49,824 bases of DNA from Candidatus Dadabacteria bacterium (GCA_020849425.1 JADLGH010000050.1:1-49824), one strand, 5' to 3'; counted from the first letter of the stretch, positions 1 to 12,978 are shown. Numbers and translations: made by a program. Notes: generated by a model from the letters alone, not told the origin.

Positions 1-186
<186 letters not shown>

Positions 187-197
187 AACCCGCGCCC

Positions 198-1010
198 TCA
201 GGCGGGACGGCCGGCGCCCCGCTCTTCGAATTCGGCGATGAGGCGCTTCAGCCCGGGAACCGCGCTTTCCGCGGCTTCTCTGCCGACTTCGATTATGGAA
301 CGTCCCCTGTGGAAGTCGAGCACCCTTACGTGCAGGAGACGAGGGGATATCACGACATCGGGCGGGCATTCCCTGAAGCTGTACTCAGTAAGCCTCTTCT
401 GGGCTATTATCGAGCTCCTCTGGATTATATCCACGAAAGTGAAGTCGGCCATCGTGCGGTCGCCTGAGAAATTGCCCAGGAGATCCACGGCAACGATGAC
501 GTCCGCGCCGAGCTCCCTCAGCACCTTCACCGGGACGGGCTCGAGAACCCCCCCGTCGACGAGAAGCATGTCCCCCTGTACGACGGGTTTGAAGAGACCG
601 GGAATAGCCATGCTGGCGTGGACGGCGGTACGGAGGCTGCCGCTCGTGAAGGTTACGACCTCCGCCCTGTTGACGTCCACCGCCACGGCCGCGAACTGCT
701 TCCCGAGGTCTTCTATATCGTCGATCCCGATTATCTCCCGGAGGAGCCTCTCGACGTAGTTCCCCGAGAAGAGGCCCCTCGCCGGCCAGGTCGGGCCCAA
801 GAGGAAAGGAATGTCTCTGAATCCGTATTTAAGCGAAGCGTCTTCGAGACGCGGGAGCTTCCCCGCGGCATACACGGCGCCGACCAGCGCGCCTATGCTC
901 GTCCCCGAAACCGCGTCGAATTCTATACCCGCTTCGGAAAAGGCCCTTAGCACCCCGATGTGTGCGTATCCTTTGGCCCCCCCTCCCCCGAGCGCTAGGC
1001 CCATTTTCAT
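198..1010 (-). CDS. Patatin-like phospholipase family protein (RssA-like)
   Basis: A 270-residue serine lipase of the bacterial patatin family. The N-terminus carries the glycine-rich oxyanion motif G-G-G-G-A-K-G (residues 8-14), then the nucleophile elbow G-T-S-I-G with Ser38, and the catalytic Asp in D-G-G (Asp152), so the Ser-Asp dyad is complete. Family members hydrolyse acyl esters of phospholipids; substrate here is unknown. There is no signal peptide, so it is probably cytosolic or peripheral to the membrane. Two in-frame ATGs (1010 and 1004) are possible starts; GGAG about eight bases upstream favours the first. It lies 21 bases after metX on the same strand and may be cotranscribed with it. 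Confidence 0.88.
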   Translation of the reverse strand: MKMGLALGGGGAKGYAHIGVLRAFSEAGIEFDAVSGTSIGALVGAVYAAGKLPRLEDASLKYGFRDIPFLLGPTWPARGLFSGNYVERLLREIIGIDDIEDLGKQFAAVAVDVNRAEVVTFTSGSLRTAVHASMAIPGLFKPVVQGDMLLVDGGVLEPVPVKVLRELGADVIVAVDLLGNFSGDRTMADFTFVDIIQRSSIIAQKRLTEYSFRECPPDVVISPRLLHVRVLDFHRGRSIIEVGREAAESAVPGLKRLIAEFEERGAGRPA

Positions 1011-1031
1011 TTTGGCCGCTCCGTCCGCGTA

Positions 1032-3568
<2,537 letters not shown>

Positions 3569-3601
3569 TCAGGACTTTTTGCGTATATCTCCCGTGCCGT
3601 C

Positions 3602-4072
3602 CTAGTACGGCAGCCACTTGGACCTCTTGGAAGAGAGGAAGCCCCTGTGTACGCCGATAAAATTAATCCCGCCGAAAAGACGCGCGTGCTCTATTTTCAT
3701 ACAGCGGTTCATAACGACTTCGAGCCCCGCGTCCCTGGCCTTTTTCGCAGCCTCCTCGTTAATAACGCCTATCTGCATCCACACCACCCTGGCGCCTATC
3801 TTTATAGCGTCGTCTACTATGGGCGGAACGTCGGCGGGTTTTCGGAAGATATCCACGACGTCCACCTTTTCCGGAATGTCGAGAAGGCTCGGGTAGCATT
3901 TCTCTCCGAGTATCTCCTTCTGCCCGGGGTTGACCGGGATTATTTTATACCCGTGGTCCTTGAGATATTTCGCTGCGAAGTTGCTGGGTCTGTGCCACTT
4001 GTCCGAGAGTCCCACAATCGCTATGGTTTTGTTCTCGGCCAGAATACGGCGCAATGTTTGTATATCTTCCAT
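3602..4072 (-). CDS. CoA-binding protein (YccU family)
   Basis: A 156-residue protein consisting of a single CoA-binding Rossmann domain like that of succinyl-CoA ligase alpha. It shows the nucleotide loop A-I-V-G-L-S with a following R-P-S-N (residues 20-34), then I-I-P-V-N-P-G, I-V-D-D-A-I-K-I-G-A and V-W-M-Q-I-G-V. Members bind CoA in vitro but their cellular role is not established. The ATG at 4072 is chosen because AGAGGAAG lies just upstream; a longer in-frame start at 4153 lacks one. It is transcribed in the same direction as metY but separated from it by 114 bases. Confidence 0.85.
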   Translation of the reverse strand: MEDIQTLRRILAENKTIAIVGLSDKWHRPSNFAAKYLKDHGYKIIPVNPGQKEILGEKCYPSLLDIPEKVDVVDIFRKPADVPPIVDDAIKIGARVVWMQIGVINEEAAKKARDAGLEVVMNRCMKIEHARLFGGINFIGVHRGFLSSKRSKWLPY

Positions 4073-4205
4073 TATGTCTTCCTCTGTCTGCGTGCGGGGA
4101 TTACCATACAATTTACCCAAATTATGGAATTTCGCACGTAACCGGGGCCGCAACGGGGTCGTTCGATCCGGGAAACGGTACGAAACATCCTTGAAACAGT
4201 GAGTC

Positions 4206-5057
4206 TCAGTCCCTTATCTTTTTCATATAGTGAAAATATGCGAGGAGGGCGTCGAGGTCGCTTTCGGTCAGGTCCGGATTGTCGGGCATGTGTGTGTAGC
4301 GGTACCTGGACGGGTGTTTTATGAACTCCTTTATCATATAGGCCGGGCGATATTCGACGATGCTTTTAGGGGCGTTAAGATCGGGGCCGACTTTGCCGCC
4401 CTCCCCGTTCATCGAATGGCACCTGACACACCTTCCCTTGAAGAGCTCGTAGCCCTTGTAAGCCGCGGAATCCGCGGCCGCCCCCTTCGGGAACACGAGC
4501 GGGTACTGGTCCTGAAAGCGCATGAGGTTAACGGCTGCTATCTGCCAGGGCCATGGGTACTCGTTTACGGGGGTCTGCCCTTTTCCGGTCCAGACGAGGT
4601 AAAAAGGCCCCGGGTCGGTTCCCTGCTTTCCCACGGGCTCCCACTTGCCGGAGTCGAGGTCGGAATAGACTATGTAACCGCCCGGCTCCCGGATCCTGGA
4701 TAAAGCGGCTACGGCGTTGTAACCGTCGAGCGCGATAAAGGCAACGTCCGTATATTCCCCGCTTTTCAGATTCTCACCGAAGGCGAGCCTGAGAATATCC
4801 CCGAGGGGGAACCCTTCGTACCTCTTTGTCTTTCCGTATTCGATGTCGTAGAGCTCGATGCGCTGCGGCTCGAGCCTTGACTTCAGATCAGTAAGCGTGA
4901 ACGCATTCAGAGGCTTTCCCGCGATTTGAAATTCGATCGAGGGGTCGGGATTCCGGGCGCCCGCGAGCCGGGGAAGGAAGATGAAAACAGTAAATGCGAA
5001 TAGAGCGAGCGAGAAGCGGCGAAGGAATCCGGCGCGGATTTTCATCGGACCGTGCAC
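4206..5057 (-). CDS. Secreted c-type cytochrome with N-terminal sulfite-oxidase-like domain
   Basis: A 283-residue exported protein. An N-terminal hydrophobic segment (about residues 10-33, ending L-A-G-A) is a signal peptide. Residues about 40-185 look like the oxidoreductase molybdopterin-binding fold used as a stand-alone domain (T-L-T-D-L near its start, then F-P-L-G-D-I-L); no molybdenum-binding Cys is obvious. A cytochrome c domain follows, with one C-V-R-C-H heme site, and M-P-D-N-P supplying a probable axial Met. The GTG at 5057 is favoured: GGGAGG is five to six bases upstream, whereas the next ATG (5045) is too far from it. It starts three bases after the pbpC stop, so it is probably cotranscribed. 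A periplasmic electron carrier is likely; its partner is unknown. Confidence 0.78.
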   Translation of the reverse strand: MHGPMKIRAGFLRRFSLALFAFTVFIFLPRLAGARNPDPSIEFQIAGKPLNAFTLTDLKSRLEPQRIELYDIEYGKTKRYEGFPLGDILRLAFGENLKSGEYTDVAFIALDGYNAVAALSRIREPGGYIVYSDLDSGKWEPVGKQGTDPGPFYLVWTGKGQTPVNEYPWPWQIAAVNLMRFQDQYPLVFPKGAAADSAAYKGYELFKGRCVRCHSMNGEGGKVGPDLNAPKSIVEYRPAYMIKEFIKHPSRYRYTHMPDNPDLTESDLDALLAYFHYMKKIRD

Positions 5058-5060
5058 GGC

Positions 5061-7424
5061 TCACCTCCCGACGACTTCGACGTGGCCGGTTTTTTCGACC
5101 CTGTAGGTTACACTGTCGGACCTGCCGGACGAATCCACGACGACGAGGTCGTGGGCGCCCGCTTCGAGCGGAATAAACACCCGCTTGTAGGGTTTCGAGG
5201 ACGCTATCAGCTTTCCGTCCTGGTACCAGTAGAGCATGTTCACCTCCTCGGCCACCCTCGCTATGAGCTCGACCCTCTGGTACTCGGAGGGCATGCCGTT
5301 TAAGACGCGGTAGGGGGTGGTTCTGTCGGGCGATACGATCCTGGGCGGGCTCTCGGACGGGACGTCCTTGCATAGGGGGCTCAAGGGAGGCATTGTCTCG
5401 ACGGATTTCCCCTCGGCCATGCGCCACGCCACGAGCTCCGCCGGGTAGGTCGTCACTGTCCGCGCCTCGTGCGGGCGCTCGCCGATGCACTGCCCGAGGA
5501 GGAGCTCGCCCGTTTCCTTATCCACGAATATCTGTTTCGAATAGGTATCCCTCTTCAGACGGGAGACGCCCTTCACATACGTCACCCTGTCCCTCTGCCC
5601 GCAGTAGGGCGTCGGCAACATGTGGCTCGACCTGCAGACCTCTATCGTCCCGAGGTTGAGCCCGTCGGGCATCGCTATACGGGCGCCGTCCCCCTCTATG
5701 CCCCGGAAGAGGTCGAAGAGTATGGGGGCCGCGTGCCCGCCTCCCGAAATGCCTTTCTGCCCCCTCCCCCCGGGATTGCCGACCCATACGCCTATCGTGT
5801 AGCGTGTCGAATAGCCGAGTGACCACGCGTCCCTGTGCCCGTAGGACGTGCCGGTCTTCCATGCGACCTCGGGTACGTCCCTCGTGAGCGCCCACGTATT
5901 CGAAGACATATCCGGCCGCTTGAGCTCTGTGAGGGCGTCTGTCGTGAGGAATGCCGCTTCGGGTGAGAATAATCTCGTTTCGTCGTGGTTTCGCACGCCG
6001 TCATCTATCACCCGGAGCGGGCGGTGAACCCCTCCCGAGGCGAGCGTGGCGTAGAGGTTCGTGAGGTCGAGGAGCGTCACCTCGCCCGAGCCGAGTATAA
6101 GCGGAAGGCCGTACTTGCCGGACGGCCTGTCGAGCGTCGCGAGGCCGCCTTTGAGGAGAAGCTCGTGAAACTCCCCGAGGCCGACCTGCGCGAGGAGCCT
6201 GACGGCCGGGGCGTTCAGGGACAGGATGAGGGCATATCTCAGCGTAATCCGGCCGCGGTAGGTGCCGTCGTAGTTCTCGGCGACGTAGCCCGAATAATCC
6301 GTGGGTACGTCGAGGACGTACGTGTCCGGGATGACGATGCCCCGGTCTATGGCCATCGCGTAGAGAAACGGCTTTAAGGCCGATCCCGGCGAGCGCCGGG
6401 CCAGCGCCAGGTTGACCTGTCCCGAGCTTTTCTTATCGAAGTAGTCTGCCGAGCCGACGAGGGCCTTTAAGCTCCGGGTCTCGTTATCTATGACGACTAT
6501 GGCGAGGTGTTCTATGCCGTCCCGCCTGAGGTTGTCTATGTGCCTTGCGGCTATCTCCCCCGCTATCCGCTGTATCGAGGAATCGAGGGTCGTTTGCGCG
6601 CCCCCGCCCCGGGAGACCTTTTGATAGACGTACTCCGAGAAATGGGGGGCCGAGAACGGCTGGAGCCTTCTCTTTTCGGGCACAGGCTCCCCGGCGTATC
6701 TCTCCGCGTCTTCTTCCGTGAACACGCCGATTTCGGCGAGCTGACGGAGGACCTTGTTCCTCTCGCGGAGCGCGGACCCGGGATTACGAGTCGGGTCGTA
6801 CGCGACGGGCGATCGCGGGAGCGCCGTCAGGAGCGCGATCTCGGCCGGCGACAGGACGCGCGGGGACTTGCCGAAATAAAAATAGGAAGCGGCCGCGACG
6901 CCCTCTATGTTGCCTCCGTAGGGAGCGATGTTGAGATATATTTCGAGGAGCTCGTCGTCTTCGTAGCGCCACTTGAGCTGGAACGCGCGGAAGGCCTCTT
7001 TTATCTTCGACGCCACGTTTCGGCTCTTGGGCTCGGCCATGCGCGCTCTCTGCATCGGTATCGTCGAGGCTCCGGAGACGACCCTGCCGGCCCTGACGTT
7101 AACGTAGAACGCGCGTACGAGGGCGAGCGGGTTCACGCCCGGATGGTGGCGGAACCACCTGTCCTCGGAGGCTATGACGGCCTCGACGAGCCCGGGCGAT
7201 ATGTCTTCGAGCCCGACCTCAAACCGCCAGCGGTTGTCCTCGGGCAGGAAGAACCTGAGCGGCCTTCCCCGGCTGTCCGATATGACGGCGGCCGTCTTTC
7301 TGTGCATCGAGGCCTCGGGAAACGGAAATAGATAGTCGGCCGCGAGGAACAGCAGGAACGCATCGGCGGCAAGTATCAATACCGCTACGCAGGCTCCCGC
7401 TGTCCACTTCAGATATCGGCTCAT
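5061..7424 (-). CDS. pbpC: Penicillin-binding protein 1C (peptidoglycan glycosyltransferase/transpeptidase)
   Basis: A 787-residue bifunctional class A PBP. A single N-terminal transmembrane segment (residues 6-30) is followed by a GT51 glycosyltransferase domain with E-D-R-W-F-R-H-H-P-G-V, then a transpeptidase domain with S-A-L-K (SxxK), S-L-N and K-T-G-T-S motifs, all intact. The last ~90 residues form the PBP1C-specific C-terminal domain. It polymerises and crosslinks murein in the periplasm. The ATG at 7424 has AAGGA seven bases upstream; another in-frame ATG at 7445 lacks a good site. It follows the alpha-2-macroglobulin gene by 34 bases, the classical pairing in which the macroglobulin protects the periplasm while PBP1C repairs the wall. 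Confidence 0.95.
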   Translation of the reverse strand: MSRYLKWTAGACVAVLILAADAFLLFLAADYLFPFPEASMHRKTAAVISDSRGRPLRFFLPEDNRWRFEVGLEDISPGLVEAVIASEDRWFRHHPGVNPLALVRAFYVNVRAGRVVSGASTIPMQRARMAEPKSRNVASKIKEAFRAFQLKWRYEDDELLEIYLNIAPYGGNIEGVAAASYFYFGKSPRVLSPAEIALLTALPRSPVAYDPTRNPGSALRERNKVLRQLAEIGVFTEEDAERYAGEPVPEKRRLQPFSAPHFSEYVYQKVSRGGGAQTTLDSSIQRIAGEIAARHIDNLRRDGIEHLAIVVIDNETRSLKALVGSADYFDKKSSGQVNLALARRSPGSALKPFLYAMAIDRGIVIPDTYVLDVPTDYSGYVAENYDGTYRGRITLRYALILSLNAPAVRLLAQVGLGEFHELLLKGGLATLDRPSGKYGLPLILGSGEVTLLDLTNLYATLASGGVHRPLRVIDDGVRNHDETRLFSPEAAFLTTDALTELKRPDMSSNTWALTRDVPEVAWKTGTSYGHRDAWSLGYSTRYTIGVWVGNPGGRGQKGISGGGHAAPILFDLFRGIEGDGARIAMPDGLNLGTIEVCRSSHMLPTPYCGQRDRVTYVKGVSRLKRDTYSKQIFVDKETGELLLGQCIGERPHEARTVTTYPAELVAWRMAEGKSVETMPPLSPLCKDVPSESPPRIVSPDRTTPYRVLNGMPSEYQRVELIARVAEEVNMLYWYQDGKLIASSKPYKRVFIPLEAGAHDLVVVDSSGRSDSVTYRVEKTGHVEVVGR

Positions 7425-7458
7425 TCTATATCCTTTCCGTGTCATGCGTTCCCGTCCG

Positions 7459-10400
7459 TCACTGCTTGAGCTTCACCTCGAACGGCTCGCCGAGCTTGCC
7501 GGTGAACCTGATGTTGGGCGAGTACATTGCCTCGGCCTGTACGGGCGGGACGGCGAACGTCCCCGGGTTCACGACGCGAAGGAGGGCGTAGAAGTTATAC
7601 CACTTCGCATCCGGGAGGTCCGTGAATATGAGAATCCTGTCGTCCCTTATGTCCATGTACTCGGGCTCCGTCGTATTGCCGGTCGCCCATTTCAGGGTTT
7701 CGGTCGTTTTGAGGCGCGGGTTCTCGACCTCGAATCCCGAGGGAAGGAGGTTCTCTATGACCACGTTTTCGAGCGGCCCCGCGCCGCTCTGGATCTTCGT
7801 CCGGACGACTATGAGGTCGCCCTGCGCAACATTCTCCGGGTCTACCGGGGCGCCGTCTCTCGTCAGGAACTCCCTTAGAATCGAAAGCCCTTCCTCGACG
7901 GGCTTGAACCCTTTCGGTGTCGGCGTGCCGCTCGTGAGGACAGTGAAGAAGGCGCTCCCGTCCTTGTACTCCTCGTCCATGTTTATGACTATCGGCTGGT
8001 CGCCCTCGATGCCCGTGAGCGAGAGTATCTTGCCGCTCTTGAACGTCGCCACCTGCTTTCCGTCCATTGTGACAGTGCCGACGAACGGCGGCGCTTCGGC
8101 CTGCTTCTTTACAAACTCGCCTATCGCGAGGAGGGCGAAGGAGCTTTCCTGCGTCGTCCACCACCGGTTGAGACGCGCGTCCCTCGACAGCCTGTCGACG
8201 AGGGCCGGGACCCTCGGGTCGTCGGGGTTGAGGTCGAGTATAGCGAGGAGGAGAATCGCCCTGCTTCTTATGGTCGAGTTGAAGTTGCCGCCGGTTTGCC
8301 TGGCAATCTCCTCGACGTCGCTTATTCCCTTGAGGAGCTGCTCCAGCGCCGAGGCGTCGCCCGCGCCTGCATACGCCCCGCCGAGGAGGGCCTTCGACTC
8401 GACGGTGAGCTCGTCCTTGTAGCGGTCCCTTATGAAGTCCATGGCCCCCATGTCGGGCTTGCCGTCGCGGCTGAGGACGTAAAGGGCGTAGACGGCGAGC
8501 TCGAGCTCGTTAGTGCCGAGCTCGGGCTGCGCCCTGGCCATCGTCCTCGCGTAGCCGACGGCGTTCGAGTAAAGCGATTCGTCGACGAAGTAGCCGGCCT
8601 TCCTGGCCTCGACGAGGAAGTGGGCAGCGTATATGCTGGCCCACGGCTCGGCCGAAGCGCCCCCCGGCCAGAGAGAAAATCCGCCGCCGTCCACCTGCAT
8701 CGAGGCGATCTGCCGGATGCCGTCCTGGACCAGAACGGCCGGGTCGGCCTTCTCGAAAAGAGAGGGGTCTATCTCGCGGGCGATGTCCGAAAGATATATG
8801 AGCGGGAAGACGCGCGAGGTTATCTGCTCGAGGCATCCGTAGGGATACTGAAGGAGGTAGTCGAGCTTCCCGGAGAACTGTATGAGCGGGAGCCTGCTGA
8901 CGTATAGGTCGCGTCTTATCGTCCCCGGCCTGTAGGAATCGGAGGCGACGTGAATCTCGAATTCATCCGAGTCTATCCTGCCTATATTCTCCTCCCTCTT
9001 CGCCGGGAGATCGGGCAGGACAGGGACGTCCAGGTTAGAGGAAATCGATTCGCCGTTGCCCGAAGCCGTGACCTCCATGGCAATCGCTCCCGTGGCGTCC
9101 TCCGTATCGACGACGAAGTAGACGGTCCTCTCGCCGCCGTCGGGTATCTCGACCTCGAGCCCGGCCTCCTTCGACCCCGGGGAGACGCCCTTCTTGCCGG
9201 CGCCGTCCATGACCCCGGCAGAGGCCGGGCCTTCGATCTTCATATTCACGGTAATCGCGCCGTCTTTTTTGGTATCGTTCCTTACGGAGATCGGAATTAC
9301 GACGCTCTCGTTGAGGGAGAAGAACCTCGGCACCGTGGGGAGCAGAACTATCGGGGACTTCACCCTGGTGAACTTCTCGGCGGAGCCGAATTCCTCACCC
9401 CTCGCCGCTACGGCCATAACCCTGACCGCGCCCTGGAATTGCGGCATGTCTATTTTGTAGGAGACGTTCCCCTGGCCGTCAGCCTCGAGCGGGCCGGACC
9501 AGAACGCAACCGGCTTTACCCTCCTTATGCCCTGGGTGCTCAGGAACTGCATCTCCTTTCTCGCTCCGAAGCCCCCACCCTCGGGGGAGAGGCCTATGGA
9601 GATGTCCGGCAGAAGGAGCGAGAACGTGTCGTAGGACGCGACTTCCAGGGCGAGCTTTCTGTAAAAGAACGTGAAGGGGTCGGCGGTCTTCTGATCGATC
9701 AGCTGGAGAATCCCCTCGTCGACGACCGCCACCGTGACCGTAGCCCCGGGAAGTGTTTTGACCCCCACTTCGAGGGGGGTGAGCGGCCTTATCCCCTCGG
9801 GCGCCGTAATCTCTACAGGGGCCTTGTTCGCCGTGCGATCGACGTTTATCGGGACGGCGCCGAACGCCCTTCCCGCAGAGCCCGGCTCGAGCTCGTTCAC
9901 GCCCCGGACGAGCGTCGCCGTGACGTAGGCGTTCGGCCTGTACTTGTCGCTTACGGGGATATTTATGGCGGCGGTGTTGCCGTCTACGCTGTAAGTTTCG
10001 GTGTAATAGACCTCGTCCCTCTCGACAGTGACGAGGAGCTTCCCGGAAAACGGCGCTCTCACCTGCAGGTTAGCCGTTTCGCCCGGCATGTATTCCTTCT
10101 TTTCGAGGCCGAGGTCGAGCCGCGCCGGATTCTCGACGGCCCACGGAGAGAAGCCCCAACCGCTCGCGTAGAACTGCACCTGCGTCGACGAGCCGCCCTT
10201 AGGGTCGGTCAGCACCACCCTGTAGCTGCCGAATTCGGGAGGCGTGACAGTGAAGCCCCCCTTCGGCGAGCCGCCGTCTATCGAGAAGGAGTTCACGAGG
10301 ACGGAATCGCGCTTGGATTCGTATTTGTAGTTTCCGGACGGGGTTTGCCTGAGGACGGTGTTCCACACGTCCTTATAGAACTCTGCCTTTAGCTCGCCGG

Positions 10401-12978
10401 TGTTCACTTCTTCCGTGCCGTCGCCACTGGTTGCAAGGGCGACGTATTCGAGCTCGACTTCCTTTCCGGGCTCGGCGTACTTCTCGGGCTCTTTCAGCTT
10501 GAGACCTATGTAATAGGGATAGGGATCGACGTTCACCCGGCGCATCGCGTTTACGCCGCGCCCCCCCGTTTCCTGAACGCGCGCCGATATCTGCGCCTGT
10601 AGCGAGGACGGCGGCCGCAGTCCGTCGGGTATGGACGCGGTGAAGCTCGTGTTGCCGTTCGCGTCGAGAGTGCCTTCGCCCCTGAAAATCTCCTTCGATT
10701 CGAACGTTCTGTCCGGGTTAGTGAAGACGTAGCCCTTGTAATCCTCGGGGAGGAACGGCCTCTCGACGAGGTCGACCAGGGTCTCGACGGAGAGCCCCGA
10801 AGCCGGCGGCCCGAAGAGATACGCGCTCGTAACGTCGTACCTGAGCTCCTTCCCTACACCTACGGCGGACTCGTCCGTCCCTATACTGACCTTGATACGG
10901 TCGGGTATGAACTCCTCGACCTGGAACATGTACTGCCCGATGACCTCGTCACCGACCCTGACCTCGATCGTGTTGTTACCGGTGGGGGCGAATTCGGGAA
11001 TGTCGATGGAGAAGGGAGCCATCCCCGCGGGGCTCAGGGTTTCTTTTATGGTCCTGGCAACGCGCCCCCTTGCGTCTATCTGCTTAAGTATTATCGGCAT
11101 GGGCGCGGGGGTGTTGAGGTTGGAATCCCTTACTAAGGCGACGCCCTCGGCGGTTTCGCCCGGCCGGTATATGTCCCTCTCGCCGTATACGTACGCGCTG
11201 TAGCCCTGGAGCGACGGTACCGCGCCGCCGACGTCGAGGCCGGACGTGTCTATGAGCATGTTATCGAGGAGGAGAAAGCTGAAGTCGCCGCCCTTTTGAA
11301 CGGTGACCATGTAGGGCTTTCCCTTCTTTTCGTCCCCCGCCGCCTCGTCCGTTTCGAATATGCCTTTCGAGTCCGTCGTGCCCTGCGCCATGACCTGGTT
11401 CTTGTCGCTGATTATCTTTACGACCGCCCCGGAAACGGGATCGAGAGTCGAGAAGGAGCTCGTCCACACGAGGAATCCGTCCTTGCCCTTCTTGGCGACT
11501 ATGCCGATGTCCGTTATGAGCACCCACTTCTGTACGCCCTGGTATTGCCCCTGCGGCAGTATGCCGACCTGGTAGAGCCCGGGCTCTGACGGTATATATT
11601 TCTTGAGGTCGAGAACGGTCCTGACCTCCTGGTTTTGCTTGTCTGCTATCTTGAACCCGTACGCCTCCGAAACCCTTCCCCCGAAATAATCCCCGATGGA
11701 GCCCTGGTAGAACTCGTCCCGCCAGACCGAATATCCGTAGGACTGAAAGAGGAAGAAAAGGTTATTGAGGTAGACCTTGTCCACCGTGAGGTCCACGGTA
11801 TTTATGTTTATGGATTTGAGCGCGACGGCCTTTGTGCCCTTCGAGTCGAGGAACATACCCGGGCTTTCGAATTCTATGCTCGGGTCCAGGTTCGCGAACT
11901 GGATTTCCTTTGTAAATTCCTCCCTCAAAACGGCGTCGTCGAGCGCCGGCATGCCCTCTGCGATCTTGAGGTTGTATTTCTTTCCGGGGACGAAATCGCC
12001 GGTCAGAATCAGATCGTTGCCGACCCTCTTGACCGTATAGGTCACTTTGGGCTCGACGGATATATAATCGGACGCGATTTCGGGGCTCACGAAGGAAGAG
12101 AGCCCTATGGTTACGGACGACTTCGGATAAACGGATTTAGGCTCGGCGCCCCTGACGGCGAGCCTGTCCCTGGAGCCGAGGGTTATCTTCTCTATGAAAT
12201 CGCCGCCGAGCGTGACGTTGCCGTCCGTGGGCGTAAGGTCGCCGACTATGACGAGCTCGAACGTCCTCTCGCCGGCAGCTTTTTCGAGCGGGCCGCTCCG
12301 CCATCTCATAGTGTTGTGCCAGTACTCGGTAATGAGCTTTACAGGCACTTCCCTGGGCCCTTCGCCCCCGCCTCCGACTTCTCTCAGGGATATCTTTCTC
12401 GCGAGGACCTTGGGATCGACGGGATAGTTGAAATCCACGGCGCCGTTCAGCGTGACCGTGTTCCTCTCGTCGGGGACGGGCTCTTCAGAGACCGAGGCCT
12501 TTACGACCTTGAACTTGTCGGTCCGTATGCTGAACTCTGTTTTTCCGCCGAGCGTTTCACCGGATTTTAAAAAGTTCTCCGGGTTGAGCTTGATCCTGTA
12601 ATCGGTGGCCATGTTGAACCTGTAGGAGGCCTGGAAGGTGAGGACATTAGGGGACTTCCACTGCCAGGCGCCGTTTACGGATGGGGTAATCGTAGCCGGG
12701 TCGCGCCCGAGTATCTCGCCCGTGTCGTCCTTCCCGACGGGCTTGTTGAATATGATATCGACGAAGGAGTTATTATCCTTGTCGAACCGGACCTCGACGA
12801 CGGACACGCTGCCCGGCGCCGGCGGCTGCTCGGCTGCTTTTTCCGGCCCCTTCACAGATATCTCGCCCCTTAAGAGAAAGAACCCCATTAGGAGGGCTAT
12901 CAGGACCAGCAGCGCTATGGCGATATTTTTCGGGTCTTTATACTGCGGCTTTCCCGCGTTACCAGGACGGCTTTCCAT
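7459..12978 (-). CDS. Bacterial alpha-2-macroglobulin family protein (thioester type)
   Basis: An 1839-residue envelope protein, the length expected for bacterial alpha-2-macroglobulins. It begins with one transmembrane anchor (about residues 17-39) and no lipobox Cys, so it appears to be held by the inner membrane. Repeated beta-rich MG domains fill the first two thirds. The thioester motif C-L-E-Q is intact with Cys1382, inside Y-P-Y-G-C-L-E-Q, followed by the helical toroid domain and a C-terminal beta domain. Family members trap invading proteases after bait-region cleavage. The RBS GAGAGGA precedes the ATG. It is first in the unit with pbpC and the cytochrome gene. Confidence 0.94.
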   Translation of the reverse strand: MESRPGNAGKPQYKDPKNIAIALLVLIALLMGFFLLRGEISVKGPEKAAEQPPAPGSVSVVEVRFDKDNNSFVDIIFNKPVGKDDTGEILGRDPATITPSVNGAWQWKSPNVLTFQASYRFNMATDYRIKLNPENFLKSGETLGGKTEFSIRTDKFKVVKASVSEEPVPDERNTVTLNGAVDFNYPVDPKVLARKISLREVGGGGEGPREVPVKLITEYWHNTMRWRSGPLEKAAGERTFELVIVGDLTPTDGNVTLGGDFIEKITLGSRDRLAVRGAEPKSVYPKSSVTIGLSSFVSPEIASDYISVEPKVTYTVKRVGNDLILTGDFVPGKKYNLKIAEGMPALDDAVLREEFTKEIQFANLDPSIEFESPGMFLDSKGTKAVALKSININTVDLTVDKVYLNNLFFLFQSYGYSVWRDEFYQGSIGDYFGGRVSEAYGFKIADKQNQEVRTVLDLKKYIPSEPGLYQVGILPQGQYQGVQKWVLITDIGIVAKKGKDGFLVWTSSFSTLDPVSGAVVKIISDKNQVMAQGTTDSKGIFETDEAAGDEKKGKPYMVTVQKGGDFSFLLLDNMLIDTSGLDVGGAVPSLQGYSAYVYGERDIYRPGETAEGVALVRDSNLNTPAPMPIILKQIDARGRVARTIKETLSPAGMAPFSIDIPEFAPTGNNTIEVRVGDEVIGQYMFQVEEFIPDRIKVSIGTDESAVGVGKELRYDVTSAYLFGPPASGLSVETLVDLVERPFLPEDYKGYVFTNPDRTFESKEIFRGEGTLDANGNTSFTASIPDGLRPPSSLQAQISARVQETGGRGVNAMRRVNVDPYPYYIGLKLKEPEKYAEPGKEVELEYVALATSGDGTEEVNTGELKAEFYKDVWNTVLRQTPSGNYKYESKRDSVLVNSFSIDGGSPKGGFTVTPPEFGSYRVVLTDPKGGSSTQVQFYASGWGFSPWAVENPARLDLGLEKKEYMPGETANLQVRAPFSGKLLVTVERDEVYYTETYSVDGNTAAINIPVSDKYRPNAYVTATLVRGVNELEPGSAGRAFGAVPINVDRTANKAPVEITAPEGIRPLTPLEVGVKTLPGATVTVAVVDEGILQLIDQKTADPFTFFYRKLALEVASYDTFSLLLPDISIGLSPEGGGFGARKEMQFLSTQGIRRVKPVAFWSGPLEADGQGNVSYKIDMPQFQGAVRVMAVAARGEEFGSAEKFTRVKSPIVLLPTVPRFFSLNESVVIPISVRNDTKKDGAITVNMKIEGPASAGVMDGAGKKGVSPGSKEAGLEVEIPDGGERTVYFVVDTEDATGAIAMEVTASGNGESISSNLDVPVLPDLPAKREENIGRIDSDEFEIHVASDSYRPGTIRRDLYVSRLPLIQFSGKLDYLLQYPYGCLEQITSRVFPLIYLSDIAREIDPSLFEKADPAVLVQDGIRQIASMQVDGGGFSLWPGGASAEPWASIYAAHFLVEARKAGYFVDESLYSNAVGYARTMARAQPELGTNELELAVYALYVLSRDGKPDMGAMDFIRDRYKDELTVESKALLGGAYAGAGDASALEQLLKGISDVEEIARQTGGNFNSTIRSRAILLLAILDLNPDDPRVPALVDRLSRDARLNRWWTTQESSFALLAIGEFVKKQAEAPPFVGTVTMDGKQVATFKSGKILSLTGIEGDQPIVINMDEEYKDGSAFFTVLTSGTPTPKGFKPVEEGLSILREFLTRDGAPVDPENVAQGDLIVVRTKIQSGAGPLENVVIENLLPSGFEVENPRLKTTETLKWATGNTTEPEYMDIRDDRILIFTDLPDAKWYNFYALLRVVNPGTFAVPPVQAEAMYSPNIRFTGKLGEPFEVKLKQ

